Of a stretch of 64,000 nt of DNA, positions 9,279 through 18,035 are shown one piece after another. A program made the position numbers and the translations under genes. Origin of the DNA: Paraniabella ginsengisoli (GTDB lineage: Bacteria > Bacteroidota > Bacteroidia > Chitinophagales > Chitinophagaceae); NCBI RefSeq assembly GCF_022513635.1, contig NZ_JAKWBL010000002.1, positions 124,001 to 188,000 of the forward strand, written 5' to 3'. Positions within the stretch are counted from its first letter, which is position 1. Every line of letters starts with the position of its first letter. The notes beneath the pieces were generated by a model, which was not told where the DNA came from, did no database searches, and saw only the letters and a program-made list of their open reading frames with translations.

Positions 9279-9686
9279 ATGACATTATCAAAATACCTGA
9301 TCGTTCTTATTACGATGCTACCTATTGCACAAAATGTAAATGCTCAAAATGATAATTCAGCTAAAATAAAACCCGCTTTATGGGATGGAATGATAATAGC
9401 GGGTTATGCAGACAAAGGAGCTTTTGTCAATTTTGGAGGCCCTTGCATTAAATATGCTAAAAAGCCATGTGTCATTGCTTTGGGTATGCTTCCTTCTCTT
9501 AGAATAAAAGAAGATAAGGTTGCTGAAGGTGCTAAAAAGAATTCGACCCTAACGCCATCACTCGGAGCAGGCATCTGTTTTGCATACAAGCATCTCGCTT
9601 TGCAGGTGCCTGTTTATTACAATGCTAAAACTACAAGCAGCGATGGCCGTTGGGCTGTAGGTATCGGTGCTGGTTATAAATTCTGA
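9279..9686 (+). CDS. Exported protein of unknown function beside narK
   Basis: 135 aa starting at MTLSKYLIVLITMLPIAQ, with a signal peptide cleaved near NVNAQND. The body has alternating hydrophobic residues and ends in VGIGAGYKF, the aromatic-terminal pattern of a small outer-membrane beta barrel. It may be an outer-membrane protein linked to nitrate uptake because it sits between the nitrite channel and the nitrate transporter, but that is guilt by association. The in-frame ATG at 9249 would add ten charged residues before the signal peptide and is less likely. Confidence 0.6.
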   Translation: MTLSKYLIVLITMLPIAQNVNAQNDNSAKIKPALWDGMIIAGYADKGAFVNFGGPCIKYAKKPCVIALGMLPSLRIKEDKVAEGAKKNSTLTPSLGAGICFAYKHLALQVPVYYNAKTTSSDGRWAVGIGAGYKF

Positions 9687-9735
9687 GCAGCTCTTACCAA
9701 TTCCTTAAACGTATTACTAACAAAAAATAATTTTA

Positions 9736-11043
9736 ATGATGAACGATGTTAATACTAAGCCGTTAACTAAGTTGAATGTCCTTTCTTTGAAAGGTGTACA
9801 AATGCGCACTTTTCACATTACCTGGTTCACATTTTTTGTTTGCTTTTTTGGATGGTTTGGTTTGGCGCCATTGATGCCAACCATCAAAGAAAATCTACAG
9901 TTAGATAAATCTCAGATAGGAAATATCATAATAGCATCCGTTTCGGGTACGATAGTAGCGCGCTTACTAATGGGCAGATTGTGTGATACATGGGGCCCCA
10001 GAAAAACCTATACCGCTTTATTGCTTATTGGTGCTATACCTGTAATGTGTGTTGGATTGGCAGAAAGTTATACTTCATTTCTTCTTTTCAGGTTGGCCAT
10101 AAGTGTTATCGGTGCGTCTTTTGTAATTACTCAATTTCATACTTCAATGATGTTTGCTCCAGCCATCAAAGGCACTGCCAACGCAGTCGCCGGAGGTTGG
10201 GGCAATCTTGGTGGCGGAGTTACCAATATAGTGATGCCGATCATATTCGCGGCAATTGTAGGTTTTGGTTACACAAGCGACGAAGCCTGGCGTTATGCGA
10301 TGATCGCGCCTGGCATTATGATGCTTGTTGCGGCTTTTTTGTATTACCGCTTTACAAAAGATACACCAGAAGGAAACTTTGATGAAATCGAAAGAGCAGC
10401 CAAAGTAAAAGTAAAAACAGATTACAGTGTTCTAAAAGACTGGCGAATATGGGCGTTAACACTGGCTTATGCCGTATGTTTTGGCATGGAGATTACTTTT
10501 GATAATATTGCTGCGCTTCATTTCGTTCAGGAATATAATCTCGATCAGCAGTCTGCGGGGCTTTGGGCTGGTGTATTTGGTTTAATGAATTTATTTGCAC
10601 GCGCATTGGGTGGCATCTTTGCGGACCGTGTTGGAAAGACTTATGGTATGCGCGGCAAGGGAATTTTATTAGCGATTGTCTTGTTGCTCGAAGGTATTGG
10701 TCTTATACTCTTCGCTATGGCCGGATCACTTACATTAGCCATTATTTCAATGCTTTCATTCGCGCTGTTTCTGAAAATGGCTAATGGCGCCACTTATGCA
10801 ATCACGCCTTTTATAAACGAAAAAAATATCGGGTTGGTAAGCGGTGTTGTCGGCGCCGGTGGAAATGTAGGTGGCATGTTGTTCGGCTTCTTATTTAAAA
10901 GCTCAACTATTACTTACGCACAGGCATTTAGTTATATCGGTGTTATTGTTGTGTTAGTGTCCTTTATAATATTGCTTACAAAATTCGCTAAAGTTAAACA
11001 CGCTGAAACTCCTGCTGTTGCTTTAGAACCGGTTACGCAATAA
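9736..11043 (+). CDS. narK: Nitrate/nitrite MFS transporter
   Basis: 435 aa (433-435 depending on which of two adjacent ATGs is used), 12 predicted membrane segments, MFS fold. NarK-family features are visible: FHITWFTFFVCFFGWFGLAPL in segment 1, the MFS loop GRLCDTWGPRKTY, and the glycine-rich nitrate signatures ANAVAGGWGNLGGG (segment 5) and VVGAGGNVGGMLFG (segment 11). It brings nitrate into the cytoplasm or exchanges it for nitrite. It is followed after 140 bases by the nitrate reductase. NasA/NarK1-type proton symport versus antiport cannot be told from sequence. Confidence 0.95.
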   Translation: MMNDVNTKPLTKLNVLSLKGVQMRTFHITWFTFFVCFFGWFGLAPLMPTIKENLQLDKSQIGNIIIASVSGTIVARLLMGRLCDTWGPRKTYTALLLIGAIPVMCVGLAESYTSFLLFRLAISVIGASFVITQFHTSMMFAPAIKGTANAVAGGWGNLGGGVTNIVMPIIFAAIVGFGYTSDEAWRYAMIAPGIMMLVAAFLYYRFTKDTPEGNFDEIERAAKVKVKTDYSVLKDWRIWALTLAYAVCFGMEITFDNIAALHFVQEYNLDQQSAGLWAGVFGLMNLFARALGGIFADRVGKTYGMRGKGILLAIVLLLEGIGLILFAMAGSLTLAIISMLSFALFLKMANGATYAITPFINEKNIGLVSGVVGAGGNVGGMLFGFLFKSSTITYAQAFSYIGVIVVLVSFIILLTKFAKVKHAETPAVALEPVTQ

Positions 11044-11049
11044 TATTTT

Positions 11050-11112
11050 TATGAACCCAGCAATAAACATAAATCATCTTCCTTGCGTCGCACTCTTCAA
11101 CTGATGTATATA
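11050..11112. repeat. GCGTCGCACACTT repeat family, copy B (tail only)
   Basis: Carries CAGCAATAAACA ... TTCCTTGCGTCGCACTCTTC ... GATGTATATA, matching the tails at 21046 and 22818. No hairpin head is recognisable here. It lies between narK and the nitrate reductase. Confidence 0.6.
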
Positions 11113-11183
11113 ACTGAACCTATTTAAACGACGACAATAAACTCAATACTATTCAAAGCAAAGAAAAAATAAACAATCAAGAA

Positions 11184-14100
11184 TTGGAGTCTGACTCCCC
11201 TCTCCCCCGGAGAGGGGCTGGGGGAGAGGCTGTTACTACTTGTTGTTACTGCGGCGTAGGCTGTGGCATTAAAGTTACAAAAGACAAACTCGGAAGACTC
11301 AATGTTTCAGGTAATACAGATCATCCTGTAAACAAAGGCATGCTATGTAGTAAGGGCATGAATCTTCACTACACCGCCAACGATACCAGTGATCGCATAC
11401 TTTATCCCGAAATGAGATATGGCCGAAACCAGCCAAGGCAAAGAGTTTCGTGGAATGCGGCTTTGGAAAGAACCGCTGCTGTTTTTAAAACTTTTATCGA
11501 AAAGTATGGTCCCGACTCTGTTGCATTTTATGCTTCGGGACAATGCCTTACAGAAGAATACTATGTTGTAAACAAATTGATCAAAGGGTTTATAGGCAGT
11601 AACAATATTGATACCAATTCAAGGCTGTGCATGAGCAGCGCTGTGGTGGGTTATAAAATGAGCCTTGGTGAAGACAGTGTTCCTGTAAGTTATGATGACC
11701 TTGAAATTGCAGATACCATTTTTGTAGCAGGCGCCAATCCCGCATGGTGTCATCCTATTTTATGGAGAAGGGTAGAAGCGGCCAGGGAAAAGAATCCTGA
11801 TCTGAAAATTATTGTAAGCGATCCGCGAAAAACACAAACCTGTTCTGCGGCCAACGTGTATCTGCAATTAAATCCCGGAACAGATATTACGCTGCATCAT
11901 GCCATAGGAAGGGCATTGATCGAAAACGGTGATATCGATTCAGCTTTTATAAAAAACAATACTGAAGGATTTGATCAATATCGAAATATTGTTTTTGAAA
12001 GAACCATTGCTGAAGCCGCTGTAATTTGTGGTGTTGAAGAAGATCAGATCAGAGAGGCCGCTGCTTATATTGGCAATGCCAAAGGATTTATTACCATGTG
12101 GACAATGGGTTTGAATCAAAGTGTTGTTGGCGTTAATAAAAACTTATCGCTTATCAACCTTAACCTGATCACTGGCCATATTGGCAAGCCCGGTTCTGGT
12201 CCGCTTTCGCTCACTGGTCAACCCAATGCAATGGGCGGTAGAGAAGTGGGCGGATTATCCAATCTTTTACCGGCGCATCGCGAACTTTCTAATGAATCGC
12301 ATCGCGCAGAAGTTGAAGAGTTTTGGAATATTCCCAAAGGCACAATTTCTGCAAAGCCAGGACTTACTGCTACCGAAATGTTTGATGCCTTGGAAAGCGG
12401 TAAGTTAAAAGCAATCTGGATACTTTGCACGAATCCGCTGATTAGCCTTCCCGATGTACGAAAAGCAGAAGCTGCTTTGAAGAAAGCAAAGTTTGTAGTA
12501 GTGCAAGAGATAAGTAACAAGCCGGAAACTTTGCAATATGCTGATGTCATTTTACCTGCCGCTGCGTGGACAGAAAAAGAAGGCACTATGACCAATGCCG
12601 AGCGAAGGATCAGTTATCTCAATAAAATTTTAGATGCACCGGGCGAAGCTTTACCAGATGCTGAAATCATTTGTCGCTTTGCCCAAAAGATGGGTTATCA
12701 CGGCTTTGACTATAAAAATTTTTCTGAAATCTTTGACGAGCATGCAGCACTTACAAAAGGTACGAATGTTGATATGAGTGCGCTCACTTATGAAATACTT
12801 AAAAAGAGATTGACGGTGCAATGGCCGTTTACCCAACTACATTTAAATGCGCATAGCGATAACGAATTGGCTTCAGGTACTAAACGTTTATTTACTGACA
12901 AGAAATTCTATACACCTTCTGCAAAAGCCATTATTCATTCATTTGAAGATAATAACCGTTCCGAAGCATTAACTCCTGATTTTCCGCTTGTGCTTACAAC
13001 CGGACGTATTCGCGATCAGTGGCATACGATGAGCAAAACAGGAAAGGTGAACAAATTAAAGCAACATATATCCTCATCATTTCTTGAAATACATCCCGAA
13101 GATGCAATACAAAGGGGCATTGGTGAGGACGCGCTGGTGGTTATAAAAAGCAGCCGTGGCGAGGTTCGCGTAAAAGCTAAACTATCAACTGATATAAAAA
13201 AGGGTGTTGTGTTTTTGCCCATGCATTGGGGTAAGATCTTAAACAATGATCTTAACCGCGCAAACAATATTACAAACAATCTGCTTGATCCCAAAAGCAA
13301 AGAACCTGATTATAAATATTCGGCAGTTGAGGTAAGCGCCTATAAAAAGCCGAAACAAAAAGTTATTGTTATTGGCGCAGGTGCTGGCGCATGTGGGTTT
13401 GTAAAATCTTATCGTGCTATTAATGCAGAAGACGAAATAGAAGTATTTAGCAAAGAGGCTTTTCCTTTTTATAACCGTGTGCTATTGCCCGATTATATTA
13501 CCGGTTCGCTTAAATGGGATAACCTGGTAAAGATGACAGATGAAGAAGAGTATGAATATAATATTAAACTTCACAGAGGTGTAAGTATTGATACAATTGA
13601 TAAAGAGCACAAAACCGTTGTTGACAGTAATGGTAATTTACATCAATACGATTTACTGATATTAGCCACCGGAAGCCGTTCTGCTTTATTAAGAGACTTG
13701 CCCGGTATGAAAGGTATTTTCACGATGCGCAACAGAACCGATGCTGATCGTTTTTTACAACATACTACTGAAGTTGGTGGACGAGTAGTGATAGTTGGCG
13801 GTGGTTTGCTGGGTATCGAACTGGCTGCTTCGCTTCGTGAAATCAATATTAAGGCAACTGTTATTCAACGCACCTCGCGTTTAATGAACAGGCAATTAGA
13901 TCCACTTGGAAGTCAGTTGTTGCATGAAGAGCTGAAAGATAAAGGCATTGACATTTATTATAACGATGAGATAGAACGCTTTTTAGGTACTGGTGATGTA
14001 ACTGGAATTAAGTTGAAAAGCGGTTTGACGATCGATTGTAGCACAGTAGTAATTGCTATTGGCACAACACCCAATATTGAAATCGCAAAAGCCTGCGGAC

Positions 14101-14774
14101 TTGATTGCAAAAGAGGCGTTGTTGTGAATGAATATTTACAAACCAGCGATCCTGACATTTTTGCTATTGGTGAAATAGCAGAGTTTAAAGGGCTATTATA
14201 CGGTATTACTGCCGCCGCAGAACAACAAGCTGAAATTGTAACACAGTATCTAAACGGTAATATTTCCATTTATTACGATGGCACTTTGTTGATGAATATT
14301 TTAAAGATACATGGTGCTGACCTTTGTTCTTTTGGCGAAGTAGAATGCCCGAATGATCCGGCTTACGAAGAAGTTGTGTTTATTGATAAAGCAAAACGAT
14401 ACTATAAAAAATGCATCATTCATAATGATCGTTTGATAGGCGCCATACTCATCGGGGATAAAAATGAGTTTCTTGAATTTAGAAATCTCATTGAAAATAA
14501 AATTGAACTGAGCGAAAAGCGGCTGCAACTACTTCGTTCGGGAAAAGCCGCTGAGCCAGTGTTAGGGAAATTAGTGTGTAGCTGCAATAATGTGGGAGAA
14601 GGAAATTTAGTAAATAGGATAAATGAAGGATGTAAAGACCACTTGCAATTATGTCAGCTTAGTGGTGCAGGTATGGGCTGCGGCAGTTGCAGACCCGAAG
14701 TAAAAAATATATTGGAAAAAATAGTATGCCTTTCACCGAAAGAAAATAAGGAAGCTGAAAAAATAAGCGCCTGA
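11184..14774 (+). CDS. Assimilatory nitrate reductase fused to FAD/NADH reductase and BFD [2Fe-2S] domains
   Basis: 1196 aa. It reduces nitrate to nitrite in the cytoplasm. Order: [4Fe-4S] motif Cys20-x2-Cys23-x3-Cys27 ... Cys55; bis-MGD molybdopterin oxidoreductase (~60-570) with likely Mo ligand Cys149 in RLCMSS; molybdopterin-dinucleotide-binding domain (~590-700); FAD/NAD(P) oxidoreductase (~722-1010, VIVIGAGAGACG and VVIVGGGLLGIELA); and a C-terminal BFD-like [2Fe-2S] domain (~1129-1180, CSCNNVGEG ... GMGCGSC). The reductase partner usually encoded by nasB/nasC is thus in the same chain. Start: no ATG precedes the first cluster cysteines, the frame is open back to a stop at 11115, and TTG at 11184 is the only reasonable codon seen. 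The first ~16 residues (SPLPRRGAGGEA) are translated palindromic repeat. The stop overlaps the next gene's start (TGATG-type). Confidence 0.93.
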   Translation: MESDSPLPRRGAGGEAVTTCCYCGVGCGIKVTKDKLGRLNVSGNTDHPVNKGMLCSKGMNLHYTANDTSDRILYPEMRYGRNQPRQRVSWNAALERTAAVFKTFIEKYGPDSVAFYASGQCLTEEYYVVNKLIKGFIGSNNIDTNSRLCMSSAVVGYKMSLGEDSVPVSYDDLEIADTIFVAGANPAWCHPILWRRVEAAREKNPDLKIIVSDPRKTQTCSAANVYLQLNPGTDITLHHAIGRALIENGDIDSAFIKNNTEGFDQYRNIVFERTIAEAAVICGVEEDQIREAAAYIGNAKGFITMWTMGLNQSVVGVNKNLSLINLNLITGHIGKPGSGPLSLTGQPNAMGGREVGGLSNLLPAHRELSNESHRAEVEEFWNIPKGTISAKPGLTATEMFDALESGKLKAIWILCTNPLISLPDVRKAEAALKKAKFVVVQEISNKPETLQYADVILPAAAWTEKEGTMTNAERRISYLNKILDAPGEALPDAEIICRFAQKMGYHGFDYKNFSEIFDEHAALTKGTNVDMSALTYEILKKRLTVQWPFTQLHLNAHSDNELASGTKRLFTDKKFYTPSAKAIIHSFEDNNRSEALTPDFPLVLTTGRIRDQWHTMSKTGKVNKLKQHISSSFLEIHPEDAIQRGIGEDALVVIKSSRGEVRVKAKLSTDIKKGVVFLPMHWGKILNNDLNRANNITNNLLDPKSKEPDYKYSAVEVSAYKKPKQKVIVIGAGAGACGFVKSYRAINAEDEIEVFSKEAFPFYNRVLLPDYITGSLKWDNLVKMTDEEEYEYNIKLHRGVSIDTIDKEHKTVVDSNGNLHQYDLLILATGSRSALLRDLPGMKGIFTMRNRTDADRFLQHTTEVGGRVVIVGGGLLGIELAASLREINIKATVIQRTSRLMNRQLDPLGSQLLHEELKDKGIDIYYNDEIERFLGTGDVTGIKLKSGLTIDCSTVVIAIGTTPNIEIAKACGLDCKRGVVVNEYLQTSDPDIFAIGEIAEFKGLLYGITAAAEQQAEIVTQYLNGNISIYYDGTLLMNILKIHGADLCSFGEVECPNDPAYEEVVFIDKAKRYYKKCIIHNDRLIGAILIGDKNEFLEFRNLIENKIELSEKRLQLLRSGKAAEPVLGKLVCSCNNVGEGNLVNRINEGCKDHLQLCQLSGAGMGCGSCRPEVKNILEKIVCLSPKENKEAEKISA
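11195..11231 (+). repeat. REP-like palindromic repeat, family 1, copy 3 (inside the nitrate reductase 5' end)
   Basis: CCCCTCTCC-CCC-GGAGAGGGG hairpin with a CTGGGGGAGAGGCTG tail, read as coding sequence immediately before the [4Fe-4S] motif. The loop is CCC here instead of TTT. Confidence 0.85.
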
Positions 14775-16266
14775 TGAAAAATCATCATACTGTAAAAATC
14801 AATTTTAAAGGAGGCATTATATCGCCTGGCGAGCTGATGGATATTTTAAACATCGCTTCGCAGTGGGGTGTAAAGCAGGTGCGTTTTGGTTTGAGGCAAC
14901 AATTGCTTATAGATGTTGAAGGCGGCTTGGTTGATAAACTTGCTGCAAACCTGGATGCGCTTGATATTATTTATGAAATCGATAAAGATGATCATCCCAA
15001 TATTGTAAGTTCTTATCCTGCTGAAGAAGTGTTTATTAATAATACCTGGCTGGGCGAAGGCGTGTATAAAGATATTCTTGATGAGTTAGATCATAACCCA
15101 AAACTTAAGATAAATATATCTGACAGCAATCAAAGTTTTACGCCTTTACTTACGGGAAATATAAATTGGGTCGCGTCTCCCAGTGTACCACATTTCTGGC
15201 ATCTATTTATTCGCTTTCCAAAAACAAACAGCGTGTTCGAGTGGAACGAAATGGTTTATACAAATGATGTCTCCAATCTTTCAAAAGAAATTGAATCCAT
15301 TATTTATAGGTTTCCAGATCAATTTATAGATAAGGAAATAGTTAACGGTGAGAAACTATTTAGTCTTATCAAGACGGACCAGTTTATTACCAAACCGGTA
15401 AGCGGTAAGATGGTACTCCCCGATTTTAATCTACCTTATTATGAAGGGTTGAATCGTCACAACAATAAATATTGGCTGGGTGTATATCGCCGTAGTGAAA
15501 TGTTCCCGGTTGCATTCCTGAAAAATCTTTGTAGGCTTTGCTTAGATACTAAAGTTGGGCAGCTCTGTTCCACTCCATGGAAATCTGTCATTATAAAAGG
15601 TATTGAAGAAACGGACAAGCAACTATGGGGCGACCTGCTTGATAAGCATCAGATAAATATGCGCCACCCGGCAAACGAATTGAATTTTCAGGTGCAGGAT
15701 AATGATTACGCCGCCCGGAAGCTTAAAAATTATTTGGTTCAAAAGCTGAACACTTTTGATGCACGTACTTTTGGCGTTTGCATTGGTATAAAAACTCAGA
15801 AGAAGAGTGAGATATTTAGTTCGATATTGATCCGGCGTAAGCCTTTATTTGAATTATTTGGAAAAGAGATTTTTCATGTGTATGATATTTTGTGTGCGAA
15901 AGATTTCAATCCGAACGAAAGAACCGGTACAATATTTATTAGCAATATCAGCCGCTTGCATCTTGCTTCAGAACTTCAAAAAGCAGTTTTATGGTTCTAT
16001 AAAAACCGAAATAAAAAGATATTGCCTTCGCAACTAACATAGAAACGGGACAAAAGGGGAAGCCTGAAAAGATTGCTTCCCTTTATCAATGCCAGCAATG
16101 TCTTAGTGTATATGATAATAGATATGGAGATCCGGAAAATAATATTGAACCTGGTGTTGAGTTTAGAAGTTTGGCAGATGCTTATTGTTGCCCGGTATGC
16201 GAAGCACCAAAGCGAGAATTTAAGCGTGTAACAGTTGATACATTGAGTTTTCAGGAAATGAAATAA
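14774..16266 (+). CDS. Nitrite/sulfite reductase ferredoxin-like half domain fused to a C-terminal rubredoxin, one frameshift
   Basis: The repaired product is about 497 aa. Residues ~5-70 (HTVKINFKGGIISPGELMD ... VKQVRFGLRQQLLID) resemble the ferredoxin-like half domain of nitrite/sulfite reductases. Mid-protein has Cys253-x2-Cys256-x8-Cys265, not the usual C-x5-C plus C-x3-C siroheme/[4Fe-4S] set, so siroheme catalysis is doubtful. The last ~65 residues, in another frame, are a rubredoxin: YQCQQC and CCPVCEAPK. Adding one A to the 5-A run at 16013-16017 joins them (RNKKDIAFATNIETG). The gene overlaps the nitrate reductase stop, so the two are co-translated, and it is probably an electron carrier to that enzyme. 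No well-characterised homologue is known to me. Confidence 0.75.
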
Positions 16267-16328
16267 GAATTTTTTTTTAAATGAACAGAATTATTAAAAT
16301 GGAAATATGACTTCTCCATCATCAGAGT

Positions 16329-16945
16329 CTAACTCTCCTCTCCTTTGGAGAGGGGTTGAGGGTGAGGCTGTCCATTAAAATCGGCATGAGCATTATAATT
16401 TTGAAAATATTTTTTATTGTGTTCTTCTACTGGTATGGTAAATAAAGTGAGATGATCAAGGATAAACTTCATACTGAATTTCTTTAATTCGCCTTGCTTC
16501 ATCATTGTGATAATTTGTTGCAGGCCAGCCGCTGAATATATAGCACAAAGCGGTTCTGCTTCGCCTTCATTGGTATATATAAAAGCATCGGCTTTGTGCT
16601 TGAATGACTGGTCGTAAAGTTCTTTGAGCAAAAAAGAGTCCATTTGAGGCATGTCGCAGGCAAAGGCAAAAATATCTTCTGTCGGGTATGCAATATGAGC
16701 GCTCAAAATACCGAGCAGCGGGCCTTTCACCGGAAGCGTTGTATTATCTGTTATTAATTCAACACTTTTTATGAGGTCGGAATAAACCGCTGATTGAGTT
16801 AAGTTGATCGACACTTTAACCTTCAGGTCCAAGGCGTTTAGTTTCTCTGCTGCGATCAAAACCCAATTGACCGTACCTTTTTTAAAAGGCCTTTATCGCT
16901 GCCCATTCTGGTGCTTTGCCCGCCACAAAGTATAAGACCGATCAT
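16329..16945 (-). CDS. mobA: Molybdenum cofactor guanylyltransferase, one frameshift
   Basis: The repaired product is about 205 aa. It attaches GMP to molybdopterin to form MGD, needed by the neighbouring nitrate reductase. The N-terminus MIGLILCGGQSTRMGSDKG carries the nucleotide-binding loop and lies in a different frame from the rest. One added base at the 6-T run 16878-16883 gives LLKKGTVNWVLIAAEKL. FAFACDMPQMD holds the metal-binding aspartate. The last residues, PHPQPLSKGEES, are translated from a palindromic repeat, so the natural C-terminus has been replaced or extended. The gene is opposite in direction to the rest of the Moco genes. Confidence 0.9.
16333..16370 (+). repeat. REP-like palindromic repeat, family 1, copy 4 (inside the mobA 3' end)
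   Basis: CTCCTCTCC-TTT-GGAGAGGGG hairpin with a TTGAGGGTGAGGCTG tail, preceded by AGTCTAA as copy 3 is by AGTCTGA. Read on the minus strand it encodes the final residues of MobA. Confidence 0.85.
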
Positions 16946-17069
16946 AACTGAGATTTTAATAAAGTTGAAGTTAGTAAGTTTACAGATTGAAAAGTTAAAA
17001 GAGGAAAAATCCTTATCAACTTATAAACATGTCAACTTTTCAACTGTAAAAAAATAGTACATTCAACTC

Positions 17070-17891
17070 ATGCTTTTGATAAGTCAACTAAACATATACC
17101 CGATAAAATCGCTTGGAGGCATTAAGATTGAATGCGCAGTATTAACAGACAGAGGATTTCAGCACGACAGGCGGTTTGTGTTAATAGATGAAAGCAACCG
17201 GTTTATTTCTCAACGTGAAATTCCTAAGATGGCTTTACTTCAGCCTGTTATTTCTGGAGATAAATTATTTGTTTTTGAAAAAAGAAACAGCGGTGATGTA
17301 TTGGAACTGGATTTAAAACCTGTGACAGGAGCGCAATGTACGGTACATCTTTTTAAGGACGAGAGTGAAGGATTATTGGTAAGTAAAGATGCAGATAAAT
17401 GGTTTTCTGAAAAGCTGGGAACCAATTGTCGGTTGGTTTATATGCCAGATCAGGTGCGACGTCCGGTAGATCATGCATTTGCTATTCAGGATGACATAAC
17501 AAGTTTTTCCGACGGATATCCCGTGTTAATGATTGGTGAATCATCGCTTCAGGATCTGAATGGTAGACTGGCTCTGCCTTTGCCGATGAACCGCTTTAGG
17601 CCGAATATTGTTTTTGCTGGTGGAGTACCTTTTGAGGAAGATACAATGAAGGTGTTTGAAATAAATGGAATCCATTTTTATGCAGTCAAATCTTGCGCAA
17701 GATGTGTGATGACAACCATCGATCAGGAAACTGCGCAACAGGCAAAAGAACCGCTCAAAACATTAGCTGCATACAGAACGCTAAACAAGAGGATATGTTT
17801 TGGGCAGAACATTTTATTTAATAAACAAGGACAAATAAATGTGGGTGATGAATTGAAGGTTCTTGAACGGCAACCACATTTGACTTTTTAA
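17070..17891 (+). CDS. MOSC domain protein with MOSC N-terminal beta barrel (YcbX-like)
   Basis: 273 aa. Residues 1-120 form the MOSC N-terminal domain (ISQLNIYPIKSLGGI, LTDRGFQHDRRFVLID). The MOSC domain follows (MNRFRPNIVFAGG), with the conserved cysteine in SCARCVMTTID. MOSC proteins bind molybdenum cofactor sulfur or act on N-hydroxylated compounds using Moco. In this Moco locus it could be a cofactor-handling protein or a Moco enzyme in its own right. It is complete and in frame. The upstream 120 bases show no other gene. Confidence 0.85.
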   Translation: MLLISQLNIYPIKSLGGIKIECAVLTDRGFQHDRRFVLIDESNRFISQREIPKMALLQPVISGDKLFVFEKRNSGDVLELDLKPVTGAQCTVHLFKDESEGLLVSKDADKWFSEKLGTNCRLVYMPDQVRRPVDHAFAIQDDITSFSDGYPVLMIGESSLQDLNGRLALPLPMNRFRPNIVFAGGVPFEEDTMKVFEINGIHFYAVKSCARCVMTTIDQETAQQAKEPLKTLAAYRTLNKRICFGQNILFNKQGQINVGDELKVLERQPHLTF

Positions 17892-18007
17892 AATCAGAGG
17901 AATTGTTCCGCAGATATCCGCTGATATGTTGCGCAGATTTTTAGAAAACGTATTTACGAAATCTGCGATGTTTTTAATCTGCCTAAAATCTACGGGAACA
18001 TTAATCA
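17892..18007. repeat. Imperfect palindromic repeat (CGCAGATTT type)
   Basis: Nested inverted repeats: GTTCCGCAGAT near the left end against ATCTACGGGAAC near the right end, and GCGCAGATTT against AAATCTGCG in the middle. It fills the MOSC-moaA gap. Elements with CGCAGATT/AATCTGCG arms are widespread in Bacteroidota genomes. Confidence 0.6.
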
Positions 18008-18035
18008 TGGAAAATTTAAAGCGTAAAAAAGCTCA

